A DNA stretch of 64,000 nt from Nansenia antarctica (GCA_963989245.1 OZ022353.1:24550524-24614523), one strand, 5' to 3'; shown: positions 21,290-32,657, numbered from the stretch's first letter. The notes: generated by a model not told the origin, from the sequence alone. Made by a program: numbers and translations.

Positions 21290-23837
21290 CTAAACACTTT
21301 TCCACATTTTCCACAGAGGGCTGAAGTAGTTATCCTTGTCTTCTGTGTATTGGTGAGTCATGCAACTTGTTGAGTGGGCTGCTCTTCTTCCCTTGCCTAG
21401 CCAAGTCTTCACATAAGGCAGTGGATCCCACTGTCTGCATGGAGGTCCCACAGAGCTGATGAAGAGGAGATTTGCTGCATTTCTTGTTGTCAGTTTGCTC
21501 CTATACTCAGTTATGATGTTGTTCATTGTGCTGAACCCCCGTTCACAGTCAGCATTGCTTGCAGACAGTGTGTCAACTGCCATGAGCAACTTCTTCATCC
21601 TCTTAGGAATGGTTCTTCCTCCACTTGCTTTGTATTCAGTGAACCCAAGGTGGGCCTCTTGTCCATTCAGATGTAGGACATCACACAAAGCCCTCACCTC
21701 ATTATCTCCAAATCGAGGATTGTCGTGGTCCCAGTTGTCAGGGTTGAGGACTACTGCCATTTGTTTGATAAGGTTATTGTACGCCTCTTTTCGGTTGGCT
21801 GCAACACTGGCCTGTGCTCTGTTTGCTGTGGTTGTGAAGAGTCTTTCTTTCATATTGTCTACCACTGCTTGGATGAACTGAGCAGAGTTAATGATGGGAG
21901 ACCTGCCAACTCTTAACTCCTCTCCCTTGAATTCCATCACTTCCTCTGCTTGGCTGGCTTCAACTGCATGTTGTCCTGGGTAGCGATTGAGACTTTCTAT
22001 GCGTTTGATATAGATTGTCATGTTGTCATGGGCCTTTGGGAGCGTGGTCTGTCTGTCCTGAAGAATCTCTGACAAGTTCTTAAGTTCAGTCAGAACATCT
22101 GCCATCACTGCAAGACTTTTCAGGAAGTTGATGGAGCACAACTTAGAAAGCAGACCTTTGAATTTGGCCCTGTCTCTGCTGTCCCTTGTGTTATCCTCTG
22201 ATGCTTCACGGAAATGTTGTGCCAAGGCTGGATAAGACTGCCAAACTGCAGAGACTGCCCTGCATGAAGAAGCTACCCAGCGAACACTGAACACTTTTCC
22301 GATCCTCCTGAGGGCAATGTCTAGGTTGTGAGCACATTCACTCAGCTCCCGCATGTTTTTTGGTGACTGGCTATATAATGAATATAGGCTGTCAAGGAAT
22401 GCCTGGAAGTCCTTTGTTCCCCCCGTCACATCCAGGGCCTGGTCCACAGCAAGCTCCAGTCTGTGATTGAGACAGTGCCATAGTAGGATGCCTGGGAAGT
22501 CATCCTGGAGCAACTTCCCAACACCTGACTTCACTCCCAGCATGACACTGGCCCCATCACTGCAAAATCCAATGAGGACTTCCCTCAGCAACTCAACAGT
22601 GAAGCCGTTCTTAAGCAAGCAACCCATAATCTGTTCCTTGACATGAGCAGCAGACATACTATCCAGCTCAACCAGGTCTAATGGAAAGACAATGGGCTCC
22701 ATGTCTCCATCAATACTAGCCTTCAGAAACACAATGAGTGTTGATTTGTGCCCGACACTGGTCGACTCATCAGCCAATACTGTGATTTTACAGTTGGCCT
22801 CTATTATCTTTTTCAGAAGTTCCTTTTTCATCTGTGATGACACATGCTCAATTATATCAACACAGACTGTTTTGCTGTGCAAAACACGCCCTAAGCTAAC
22901 AGCATTTACTTGCTGCAGGTCAATCAGACTCTCAAAGTCTGTGAAAGGCTTGTTATTCTTGGCCACATAGTATGCTGTCATGAATACTTTGGCAGTAGAC
23001 TCAAATGCAGACTCCTGACTACTGGCGTTTAAGTTCAGAAGTATGTCTTTATTTGCTGTCTGAAGAATCTTGACAGCTTCAGTATGCGCTGTGGAGTTCC
23101 TGTGCTCATGGATCTTTTTCCGCAGTGATGAAAGCTGTACTTCCCTTGAATAACCACTTGGGGCTATCTTTCCCTCAGCCCACTGAGTAGCTATGTTGAC
23201 CCCACGGGATGCCATGACACCCAGATCTTTTACATCATGGCATGGGCTACAGCCTAGCCTTCCATTTTCAGCATGCAGCCATTCATATTTCTCCTTGAAC
23301 TGTTTATACTGTTCTTCTTTCCATACATTAGGGTAAGCAGTAGGAGGGCTAGCAGCATCGCCTGTTCTTTCTTCTGAGTAGGGAGAGGGACCTGCTGCTT
23401 CTTGTTTAGTCTCCTCTTCCTCCCTCTGGCCTTCAACTGTTTTCAATTAGAATAACATTTACAACTAAATTCATCAAAAGACAGTCAAACAGTCTCTGTC
23501 TTTGAATTGTCAGAACAGTGGGCAGATAAATTAATGAACAGATTATTAGTAAAATAAAATATCTCAAAATGTATCCTACAATGTGTAGGATACATACAAA
23601 ATGTTGTACTGTATGCACACAGACTGTGTTCTGAGTAAGCCACTGTCTAGTTTGCTAGTAAGCTAACTTCATGTCCATTCTCTAGTCTAAGTTAGCATCA
23701 TCACCTGTGTTTGCATCTGAGGGTGGGTTTTCATTTTGCAGAGGTTCTGCCTCCCCCCTCTGGCCCTCAATTTGCTCTCTCCTTCTAACTTTAGCCACAT
23801 TATCTGCTTCTTTATCTCTCTCCTTTCTTTTAAACAT
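21290..23837 (-). CDS. KIAA1586-like hAT transposase gene, two exons, intact
   Basis: Exon 1 (23705-23837) begins MFKRKERDKEADN and ends acacag|gtgatg in coding sense. Exon 2 (21290-23436) follows aaaacag. They join in phase (133 + 2,147 nt) for 759 residues without a stop. Features in order: a charged N-terminus, a Cys/His finger-like region (GCSPCHDVKD with HRNSTAH), an hAT core with VLADESTS and GFCSDGASV, and a C-terminal dimerisation helix with ADCERGFSTMN. All three candidate catalytic acids are present. In fish such genes are usually annotated E3 SUMO-protein ligase KIAA1586-like, but the architecture is that of a hAT transposase. Element ends were not located. Confidence 0.88.
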
Positions 23838-23929
23838 TTGACTTATTGTTCGTTGCAAGTTTCTTCTCCTCAGGCCTGTCTGTCACTAACTATGGTGACG
23901 CCCACTCACGTGCGATTATGACCCATTAA

Positions 23930-24010
23930 GGCCGATTTAAAAAAACACACTGCCACCTAGCGATGTGACGGTGTAATTGCAGCGCGGCCTACGCAGAAGT
24001 GTAAAGTGCG
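23930..24010. repeat. Subterminal repeat shared with 57180-57240
   Basis: The block aacacactgccacctagcg followed by a gtgtaattgcag stretch matches, in inverted orientation, the segment at about 57190-57240. Both lie by motifs like cttctgcgtcg or acgcagaag. This suggests copies of one MITE-like family. Confidence 0.5.
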
Positions 24011-24465
24011 TCGCGTCGCGTCGGGTCTACTGTAAAGCAGGTTAACGTGTCCTTTTCAAAGGTATTAAAATAGACGTGCAAGGAAACATAACGTCAGCCA
24101 TGTGTTTCCTTGTTGGAAATTATGGAACGTGATTGCTTCTGCAGTCTGCAGCAATCGGATTTTGATTGACAGGCAGCTGCATCTCTTCCCCCAACGGCGT
24201 TCCGGCACAGAAAGTCTTGCCGGAACGCCGCACCGGACCGCACCGGTCCACTTTCACCTATGCAGTAACCTCTACTTATGCGAGTTGGATGTAGCAGAGG
24301 ACGACCGTGATCTAAACATGTATGATGTTTGAGAAGATTAACAGAAAAAGGAATGATTTTGAAACATGTGTGACAAAAGTATCTCTAACAATATGCTGAA
24401 AACTATCTATATCCATAGATTTCAACGAGTGTTTGAGAGGGTCAACAACACACCCTAATCGTCAG

Positions 24466-26800
24466 ACAGCGGACTGGACAGCCCTCCATACAACCCAGCT
24501 ATCAGGCCTGCAGAAGTTCTAGTCGGAGGGGGGTTGAGGTCGACGCCATGCTTGTTGAATGTTGCTGATCATCGTCCCAGGTCTGAACCCTGTGTTGCAA
24601 AGATAACCCCGAACTCGTTTGGTCGTGTTGTGCTGAAGTCTGAAGAACATGAGCCCCCAAGAGGTAAGCCTACAGGACTCTTCCTGGTTCTAACAGTTAA
24701 TTTGAGTTTTACGTACCACAGTAATTAATTTTTTTACATTTACATTTAATGAGGAGACACCAATCAGCAGGATTTGCAGCAAAATGTGGCATGAAATGCT
24801 ACAGAAAATGCCACAGCCCATATCCAACTTTTTAGGCCTACTGTAGCCATATTACCCCTCCCCCTACCCCACCCCACAAAGAGAAAGTTTCTCACTCATA
24901 GGGGGATGACTGCTGTTTATCATTTAGCTGGGTTTAAACCTTGATTGTGAAGTAAATAATGATAGCAATAATGGTTATTTGATACTATAATACAAATATT
25001 ATTGTCATGATCTTTTTCAGGATGTAAGAGAAAATATGTGAGCGAATCAAAATCAGACTCAGGCGAGGAGGAGGCAGAAGCAGGTTTGAATACTGTTTTG
25101 GTCTGGAAAATGCGCTTTCTAAAATGGAGTGTCCTACCCAAGTTTTCATATAAGCATGTTGTTACTGGCCAGGGGTGTTCTCGGGAGTGGGCTGATTTTC
25201 GAGAGATTCTTCATGCCTAATGTATACAGTATGAGCTGAATACACCTTTAATGTTTTGTTTTTAAGGTCCAGAAAAGAGGCGGGATAAAAGCTACAAGGT
25301 ATGGAGTAGTGTGTGATCTTTTCAGTAATAAAACAACTATTGGCTAAAATCCCTTAACATTTACACGATATGTCTGTTTTACCTATTATGTTTGAATGAC
25401 AGAAAATAAAAATGTATTGTTAATTTATTTATTCCATCATCTCAGGAGAATTCATCTCCCTTTGAGTCCCCGTGCTCCTCCAACTCTTGGGTAACTGTTT
25501 TATCCTTTACTCACTTAACTTGTGTGAGAGAGTCAAGTGTCAAATGTACATATTGGTTTGATACTGCTTTGACAGAAGCCCTTCCCCCTTTTTGTGTTGT
25601 CCAGATAAGCATTGCAGATCTGAAGAGCTCTGGACTCTGCAGTAAAGCAATTAAAGGAAAAGTGATTAAAAAATCTCAGCTGATGCACGACACAAAGGAA
25701 AATAAAAAACTGGTTCGTTTCTACATGGGTCTGGCTGATGACACAACAAGTATCAAAGTTTGTGTATATGGGGATGAGAGATATGGAACCTTTCAAGAGG
25801 GGAGCTCTTATCTTCTAGACGGCCTCAGTGAGGGTCGCGGTATGGTGATGCTCACAAGAAGTGCCACGGTCTCAAAAACAAGACAAGTCAATGTTCCTCA
25901 GAGACTGGAAATGGAGGCAAGGATGCTCATTGAACCGCCCCAAGATCCAGTCTGCTCCATAGCTGATGCCAAGGCGTCACCAGATGGTTCTGAGATGAGC
26001 ATTGAGGGAACTATATTTGCAGTGAGTTGCCATACCTTTTTCAAGACCTTCACATAACTATTTGTTCAGTGTTTCCTGGTTACCTATACCCTCTGTTTTT
26101 GCTCAGATGCCCCCAGTGAATAAAGTGAAGGTGAAATGGCAGAGGGCCAAGACTCCACAGCGCATTTTAACCTTACAGGACGAGACGGGTTCTATCGAGG
26201 TCTCTCTCTGGAATGAGAAGGCTCTCAGTTGTCGTGCATCCGTTGGAAATACAGTCAGGGTGACCAATGTGAAATCCAAAGGGTACCACAACATAATTTC
26301 TCTCAACTCAACTTACAAAACCAGGGTTGATACGGTGGGTAACTTTTGAACCATTATGCAGTGCCCCATTCCATCTATGCAATGCCATTTGGTGAACTGC
26401 TTTTTTCAGAGACTGCTTGCTATAGTTTGAGACGTAACCCTAAATCCTGAAGTGTGTGCTGTCTGTGTGTGTCTGTGTGTCTGTCTGGTGTCTGGTCTGT
26501 GTGTCTGTCTGTGTGTGTGTCTGTCTGTATATGTTTCTTTGTGTGTAGGTCCAAGCTGCTACCCTGGAGACTGTGAAGCTGTCTATACAAGGGATTCAAA
26601 AGTCCAGCAAGATGGAAGTGACTCTGTCGGCAGAGACGGATGGAAAACTGAAGACATTCACTGTGGCATCCAAGCTCCTGGCACAGGCCTGCGCTATTAA
26701 ACTGGATGGAGCTTTCGAGGAGACACCCCTTGATATGTTGCTGGTCAACGTAGAGGCAGACATACAAGGGAATACGATTAAAACCCTAATAAAGATGTAA
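24466..26800 (+). CDS. Seven-exon OB-fold (RPA-like) protein gene, 5' end not found
   Basis: Exons at 24466-24663, 25021-25083, 25267-25298, 25446-25490, 25605-26021, 26107-26334 and 26549-26800 all have GT/AG borders and keep one open frame of 410 residues to TAA 26798-26800. Exon 1 encodes an acidic, Pro-rich leader. A Lys/Arg-rich and Ser-rich linker follows. Exon 5 looks like one OB fold (AIKGKVIKKSQL, RFYMGLADDTTSIKVCVYGD). Exon 6 looks like a second (RILTLQDETGSIEVSLWNE), as in RPA70-type ssDNA-binding proteins. Exon 7 holds a last alpha/beta segment. Function in ssDNA binding is inference. The donor after exon 2 (gtttga) is weak. The stop lies 10 bp before the polymerase fragment. Confidence 0.8.
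26452..26548. repeat. Interrupted (GT)n/(CT)n in the last intron
   Basis: GTGTCT-rich simple repeat directly upstream of the last exon's acceptor. Confidence 0.9.
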
Positions 26801-26809
26801 CCAACCTGA

Positions 26810-27661
26810 ATGATTCATGGTGGGTACCCTGAACATGTTGTGTCAGATGTCGACAAGCAAGCCTATGTGGATAATTATTACGCCAAGGAAGGGATAAGAC
26901 TCGATCCTTCCAAAATAGTTTTAAATCAGGCCAGACGATCTATCAACAAACTACTGCTAAACAGCTTGTGGGGTAGATTCTCCATGAGAGAGAATCTCCC
27001 CAACACTGAATTGTTGAAGGATCCTGAAGATTTTGCTAGATACATATTTTCAGCCGATGTGGACTTGAAATACTTTGCATTCATATCTGACACAGTTGCA
27101 TTGGTCCAGTGGGCTCATGCTGACGGGGCTTTATGGAATACAAAGGATATCAATGTCTTTCTAGGAGCTTTCACAACTGCACATGCTAGGCTCGAGTTGT
27201 ATGATCTGATGTATAAACTGGATGACAGACTTTTGTATAGTGACACGGATTCGGTGATCTTTGTAACAAAGCCAGGTGATTGGGTCCCTCCACTAGGCCC
27301 ATACTTGGGGGATTTAACTGACGAGATAGGGGGCGGTGACCATATTGTGGAGTTTTGTTCAGGGGGGCCTAAAACATATGGTTATCGAACTTTAAAGGGT
27401 GTTACATGCATGAAAGCTAAAGGTATTACCCTGAACGCTGAGAATTCTAAAGTTGTTAAACTAGACACTCTGGTGGAGCTCGTTGATCATTTCGTAGCCG
27501 ACAGGAATAGCACAAGTCATGTGTTGGCCCGCACTGAAAATATTGTACGTGTTAAGAAATCTTTCACATTGAAGAACACAACTGTTGTCAAGAGGTTTAG
27601 AATAGTCTACAACAAAAGGGTTTTAATGCAAGACTACACAACCTTACCGTATGGTTTTTGA
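26810..27661 (+). pseudogene. Protein-primed DNA polymerase B, C-terminal part
   Basis: An open frame of 283 residues from ATG 26810 corresponds to the palm/thumb end of Polinton/adintovirus-type family B polymerases. The pre-motif region ARRSINKLLLNSLWGRFS and the motif C YSDTDS (about residue 143) are clear. The exonuclease domain, motif A and the TPR1-type insertion are absent: only roughly the last quarter of a usual 1,100-residue protein remains. The break is abrupt at about 26810, next to the OB-fold gene's stop. It cannot be an active polymerase as it stands. Confidence 0.9.
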
Positions 27662-28379
27662 ATCATGTCCGATTTTGTCAATAGTGATTTTGATTTTAGA
27701 CTACAGCATCCGTTCAGCTTACTGTTGTCGGGCCCTTCTAACTCGGGTAAAACCTATTTGTCAAGGAGTTTTTACTCTCGCATCACATTGAAAATATTGT
27801 ATACATATATGCTTGCTGGCAACCATTATATGATGATTTGTTAAAGATTAGGGATATCAATTTTGTCGAGGGGATTTCCGAAAGACTAGACAATGATGAA
27901 ATCCTGCCGGTGTCCAAGAATAATTTGTTAATCATTGACGACGTCATGAATGACGCCAGTAATAGCCTCGAAGTTAAGAAGGTTTTTACCCAGTATGTTC
28001 ACCATAGAAATCTCAGTGTTTTATATCTAGTACAGAATTTGTTTTTCCAGCGTAAAACCAGTAGGACAATTAGCTTGAACACAAACTATTTAGTGTTATT
28101 TAAAAAACCCTGTGATAATAATCAAATCTCTGTATTGGCTAGACAAATGTATCCTGGTAATACTAAATATTTTATGGAGTCATTTAAAGATGCTACAGAA
28201 GCCCCTTATGGGTATTTGTTGGTTGATTATAAAGCTAAAACGCCAGAGGCCTATCGTCTCAGAACAGCGTTATGCTCCACTCAGGGCTGGACTGGGACAA
28301 CAATTAGGCCCTGGCATTTTTGGCCCAGACAGGCCCACCCCAATCGGTCGGACCACACCCACCAGCACAAAAATACTTG

Positions 28380-29541
28380 CAGTGTTTCCTCTATATGCAT
28401 TTATTGGTGGCGGGCCGCCACGAATGAATTTGCTCCGCCACCAAATGATTCAGACAGTCCACTTTGATTCAGGCTGCGCAGAAAGGCAGCGAGTTATTAT
28501 GACCGGAGAACTGAAAAAAAGCATGTGTCCCTGAACGCTCCGCCAATCACTGTGAGTAAACTGACTCTGAGAATGTCCTCACGTCACATTTTACCGTAAT
28601 ACCCTATATGTTGGTTGAAGTGCAACATCTCAGCTTTCAGGGACAGTTGGATTTTTTTCGATAGCACAAACCGTTTAGAAATTACGGTAATTACAATGTC
28701 GGGTGCGGATTTGTGCCGGTGGCGGTACATTCGGCGCAGAAGTGGTATCTATACCAGATAAATAATAACCATTTGCTTACGTAATTTTTCGTTTGTCTAC
28801 ATAGTCTGAAACTACAGATGGTAAGCTTTCAAATGATGCGTCATACATTGAAATCGAAAAAAAAATCAAGACGACACGAGTATTTGAATGTTTGTTTGTA
28901 TCATGTTTTGCTCAAGAATGGTGACTGCTAAACGCTGCTAGCCTAAAGTTTCGTTCTAAAACGAAAGTATTGTAACGTCCCCACTTGGACAGTGGTTGAA
29001 ATAATGACAGATAGCTTCTCTCATGTAATCTGTGCGTTTAATTGTAAACTATCTCATACACAACTTTCTTAGTTCACCCGAGCTCTCTCTCCCAACGGTC
29101 TCAATAACACACACAGCATCATAGGGGTGCATTGGCACACAACACAATAACAGTGCGAACATGAACATGAACTCAAGCATTAATGAACATTAATGAACAG
29201 GGTTGTTCTATCTAATTTATTATGTTTGTGTTATGCTAATAAATGTAGATCCACACAGGTATACAAACTGAGATCTGTTTACTGTCAAGTGCCATTCATT
29301 CTGACAACACACACACACAGTCGTAAAGCTCTAACAGAACGTGACGTCGTAAAGTGCAACAAAGTGCTGCAATGACATACTGTCGTACATAACAATATTG
29401 GTATTTGATCACCTTCTATATAAAATCACCTGCTCGGCTTTAATGACTTAACCGCTATTTAAGAAATTATATTTGTTTTCGCTGCGCGCGCGAAAGACGA
29501 CCACCCCGCCACTAATGTGAAAAATCCTGGAGGAAACACTG
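28380..29541. mobile_element. Nested 1.16-kb element with CAGTGTTTCCT ends
   Basis: The ends CAGTGTTTCCTCTA and GGAGGAAACACTG form inverted repeats. The flanking direct repeat is only 5 bp (ACTTG at 28375-28379 and 29542-29546). The end sequence resembles known fish hAT termini, but an 8-bp duplication is not visible, so the superfamily is uncertain. No coding region was recognised. Confidence 0.75.
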
Positions 29542-29702
29542 ACTTGCCTTATATACTCGTCTTATATACTGTGCTGTACAGTCATATGACAAACTGTAGT
29601 ATTCCCCCAAACCACTACAAAGACGACTACATACAGTAAGCAATGGTACCAGTGCAAGTAGACCAGTGTACTGGAAAAAAAAATCAAGTAGACCAGTGTA
29701 CT

Positions 29703-29821
29703 GGAAAAAAAAATCTAGAACAACAAGGCTGCGTTAATTCGCTCTGGAATCTGATCACTGAGTACACTGGTCAGATTCCAGAGCGAATTAACGCAGCCTT
29801 GTTGTTCTAGATTTTTTTTCC
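29703..29821. repeat. Near-perfect hairpin with about 51-bp arms
   Basis: Arm 29703-29754 (GGAAAAAAAAATCTAGAACA onward) pairs with 29771-29821 almost perfectly, leaving a 16-bp loop. A partial extra copy of the distal arm (gaccagtgtactgg) occurs twice upstream at about 29658-29704. Confidence 0.95.
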
Positions 29822-30027
29822 ATTATCAACCTATCATTGCGCTTTAGAGTAAAACAAAGCACGCAACTGTCGCGTCTATCTTTTCATGGCAACTCTACAT
29901 TGTGATTTACAAGGGATATTAACTAATATTAAGTAATATTATTACTTGGTTACATTTTGCAATTGATCCGCGGTACACATGCGTGCCGAACCGTGGGGGG
30001 CGATCCGTTACACCCCTACACAGCTAC

Positions 30028-30300
30028 CTATATTTTCCTTACCGGGTCAACGGTTACAGGCTGACTCGGCCCCGCTTCTTCTGTATCCTCTCTATCCTCT
30101 GTATCTGTACCCTGCTCCTGCTCCTCCCTGCCAGCCTCCTCTTCAACCTGTTGCTGTTGCTGCTGTGGTAAACTTGAGGGTGCAGCAAACATGTCCCTAA
30201 TGTTTACACATTTGGCAGCATCTGCCTCGAGTTTCTTCTTGTTTTTCTCCCTAAGTTTTTCCCAGCCTCCCTTCCGTTTTTGTGTGCTTTTGCGCTCCAT
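30028..30300 (-). pseudogene. ZMYM1-like hAT transposase N-terminus
   Basis: A 90-residue frame begins MERKSTQKRKGGWEKLREKN, followed by a poly-Gln tract and an acidic stretch. This basic start is typical of fish ZMYM1-like hAT proteins. A donor-like site follows, and nothing further of the transposase is recognisable. Confidence 0.65.
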
Positions 30301-30716
30301 CTCTCTCAGTATCTATCTAGTAACTATCCAGGCTAACTAAATTTATTTTGCCGGCCGGCTCGGCCCAAAACTACCGCGAAACTGAGACGGAGGTCTGGTG
30401 CTGCGTGCGTGCGTGACCCCTGACCCCCCCCCCCCTTCTCTCTGTTGATTGGGCCAGCCCAGTGTCTGTATATAAAATGGGCCAATGGGCCGCTGTCCCT
30501 GATTTATGGGCCGTTCAATGGTAGCTTTCGATTTATGGGCCGTTCGATGGTAGCTTTCGGCCGGGCCGATTTTTATTTATTTATTTTTTTTTGCCGGTCG
30601 GCTCGGCCCAAAACTACCGCGGCCCCCCGGGCAAATGCCCGGTATGCCAGATGGCCAGTCCAGCCCTGGCTCCACTTATCAGGTTGTGTACAAACAGAGG
30701 AAGACGAGTGGCTGAA

Positions 30717-31049
30717 ATGTCTGCTAGATTAGAACGTCATTTATCGCTACTACAACTGTTGATGAAATCTAAGCCGGGGGAAATACGGGCTATTTTAAAG
30801 AATGCTTCAAAAGATCTAATTCAGGCATTGTGTGAAGTCGCATTGAACGTGCTGTGTGGTACTATTCCTCTATCAAAGACACAATTTAAAAGACTGTCAA
30901 AGGTTAAGTCTAATCTGAAAATCATAGCTGACAAAAAGATTCCTATATCGAGAAAAAAGAGGGTTATCAATCAAGAGGGAGGATTTTTATTACCACTTTT
31001 AAGCATAGCTGTACCATTTATCACTAGCTTGCTGTCGAGACAGGGTTGA
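30717..31049 (+). CDS. Small Polinton protein with hydrophobic tail
   Basis: The ATG sits 1 bp after the ATPase stop. The 110 residues have a Lys/Arg-rich middle (KKIPISRKKRVINQEGG) followed by a hydrophobic C-terminus (FLLPLLSIAVPFITSLL). Proteins with this basic block, Gly-Gly and hydrophobic end recur in Polinton/adintovirus-like gene sets and resemble adenovirus core/minor capsid (pX-like) proteins in size and charge. The role is inferred from position and composition. The frame is intact. Confidence 0.7.
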   Translation: MSARLERHLSLLQLLMKSKPGEIRAILKNASKDLIQALCEVALNVLCGTIPLSKTQFKRLSKVKSNLKIIADKKIPISRKKRVINQEGGFLLPLLSIAVPFITSLLSRQG

Positions 31050-31091
31050 AGCGACATACTACAAGTGTGTACAAACAACCTACTAGTCATT

Positions 31092-31922
31092 ATGGAGAAA
31101 ATGTATTTGGTGCCGCAAAGAGATGTGGCCAAATTACGTGTTGGAGGTCCAACGACTATCAGACAGAGTGCTGAAAATAACATTGATGATTTGATGAGAA
31201 CCATTTTGAATAGAAACGATTTAACTCCACATGACAAAGCACAGCATTACGCTGTGTTACTACAGAGATATTTAACATTGGTCAGACAGGGGGATAGTGA
31301 TGTCAATACTTTAAAACTAATTGTGCCAAACAGCTCACCACTCGAGGATGAAGCGACTCCACAGCCAGTGGTGTCTACATCTTTTGCTACAGATAACACA
31401 GCTTTAGACGTCTTAAATAATTTACCCCTGAGGAGCAAGAAGAATGCCCAACATATTTTGGCCAAGATGTATAAATCAAGGGTATTAGAGTGGAACGAAT
31501 CTGGGGAACTTGTGTTGAAAGGGGCAGTCGTGACCGGTTCACACATTTTAGATATTGTTAAACTACCGACCATGATTCAAGCACCTAAAACAAGCGTCAG
31601 ACCCCACGGTTGGGATGAGTTTGTGCAGGGTTTTTCAGTTTTAAACATACCGCTTTCTACAATACCCAATAGACATGTCAAAGACGAGATTAGTGATGTT
31701 AAACATTCTAAAACAAATGTTGATGCTGCCATTGGTGCTGTTAAAACCCCTTCTAGGCGCAGTCTCGCTCTGGCGAGTATGAGGCTTCAGGAACAACGGC
31801 CTCTGACAGCCGATCTCGGCGCAAGTCTAAATCAAGGCCAGAATCTCATAGAGGCTTGTTGTGGCATGATTGGAGCTAGATTTGTTATTTTAATTTCATT
31901 TATTTACTTATTTTTGTTTTAA
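31092..31922 (+). CDS. Conserved Polinton protein, function unknown
   Basis: A 276-residue intact frame beginning MEKMYLVPQRDVAKL. The conserved part is the helical N-terminus (LTPHDKAQHYAVLLQRYLTL). A middle region and a C-terminus rich in Ser/Arg follow. I recognise it only as a protein recurring beside the ATPase and the small basic protein in animal Polintons. I assign no biochemical role. An earlier in-frame Met exists at 31065; 31092 was chosen because the family usually starts with the ME motif. Confidence 0.7.
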   Translation: MEKMYLVPQRDVAKLRVGGPTTIRQSAENNIDDLMRTILNRNDLTPHDKAQHYAVLLQRYLTLVRQGDSDVNTLKLIVPNSSPLEDEATPQPVVSTSFATDNTALDVLNNLPLRSKKNAQHILAKMYKSRVLEWNESGELVLKGAVVTGSHILDIVKLPTMIQAPKTSVRPHGWDEFVQGFSVLNIPLSTIPNRHVKDEISDVKHSKTNVDAAIGAVKTPSRRSLALASMRLQEQRPLTADLGASLNQGQNLIEACCGMIGARFVILISFIYLFLF

Positions 31923-32133
31923 CATTTTTAACCCTTGTTAACATTGTGAATGTATTTCTGCTACAACCAATTTGTATTTTTTATTTTTATTGTGAATGAC
32001 TATGTTTGTCGATATTGAACCATTATGATTTATTGTTTGACTAAAACCCCTTGCTTGACTAAATAAAAATGATTGTAATGATACATGAACTCTGATAATT
32101 TATTTGACCAACATTTTATTGACTTGCACAATC
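31923..32133. other. Convergent intergenic region
   Basis: A/T-rich DNA between the plus-strand and minus-strand gene sets. It holds aataaa at about 32060 (plus) and A/T-rich tails suited to polyadenylation of both transcripts. Confidence 0.5.
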
Positions 32134-32652
32134 TTACACAATTGTCTGAACATGTTGAACACAACTAAACACATTATGAACACACACACACGGTTGCAAC
32201 TTTTTCACAAAACGTGTTACCATTGTGTCATTTTTAAACAGATTAGAAGAATATTTAGATATCAACATATCATAGGTGATGCCTCTACACATGTGATTTA
32301 AGAAGTAGATACAGTGTTCACCACATGTGACCGATGTGACATCCTGAACTTGTTTGTCTGAGAAATGTATCTCGTCACATGACATGTTTAAAAAGTCATG
32401 AATCGATTTAGGAAATCTTGAATGATTTGGAGCATTTCCAAAACTGTCAAAAAAACACCCAACTCTCTCCAATGATATATAAACTGCCAGCCAATGCTCT
32501 CCAGGCTGGTCAGAGGGGTGTGTGTTAATTATCATAGCACTAGGTCTTATTTGTAGAGGTTGCTGGGGCAGTTTATCACAAGCCAAAACACCTAGAAAAT
32601 GGGTGTTTGCTGATATTGTATCCATGATGGCTGTCAGTTCCACAGTATTCAT
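32134..32652 (-). CDS. Adenain-like cysteine protease
   Basis: 172 residues with the adenovirus protease layout: His53 in GEHWLAVYI, Asp69 in FFDSFG, a Gln near 101-103, and Cys110 in CGEHCIYFL. The protease matures capsid proteins in Polinton/adintovirus particles. The frame is intact and the catalytic residues are present. It starts 5 bp downstream of the capsid gene's stop, in the same direction, so the two were probably co-expressed. Confidence 0.9.
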   Translation of the reverse strand: MNTVELTAIMDTISANTHFLGVLACDKLPQQPLQIRPSAMIINTHPSDQPGEHWLAVYISLERVGCFFDSFGNAPNHSRFPKSIHDFLNMSCDEIHFSDKQVQDVTSVTCGEHCIYFLNHMCRGITYDMLISKYSSNLFKNDTMVTRFVKKLQPCVCVHNVFSCVQHVQTIV

Positions 32653-32657
32653 GATGC

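Larger units (their letters stand above)
28282..30668 (-). mobile_element. hAT (ZMYM1-like family) in the ATPase gene
   Basis: TIRs CAGGGCTGGACTGG / CCAGTCCAGCCCTG and a perfect 8-bp target duplication GCTCCACT (28274-28281, 30669-30676) define a 2,387-bp hAT. GGCC-rich subterminal repeats (gggccgttc, ggctcggccca) lie at both ends. A remnant of the transposase N-terminus is at 30028-30300. A second element (28380-29541) and a large hairpin (29703-29821) lie inside. Confidence 0.95.
27665..30715 (+). pseudogene. FtsK/A32-type packaging ATPase, broken
   Basis: The gene starts at ATG 27665, 4 bp after the polymerase stop. A Walker A motif (SGPSNSGKT) and, after a frame change around 27790-27838, a Walker B (NLLIIDDVM) and HHRNLSVLYLVQN identify the Polinton packaging ATPase, which pumps DNA into the capsid. 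The C-terminus is separated by the hAT at 28282-30668 and resumes at 30677, ending at TGA 30713-30715. Two lesions therefore disable it: an indel near 27.8 kb and the hAT insertion. Confidence 0.88.

Noticed and set aside
28380..29541. 8-bp hAT duplication around the nested element
   Set aside because: Only ACTTG (5 bp) repeats exactly; the 8-bp flanks differ.
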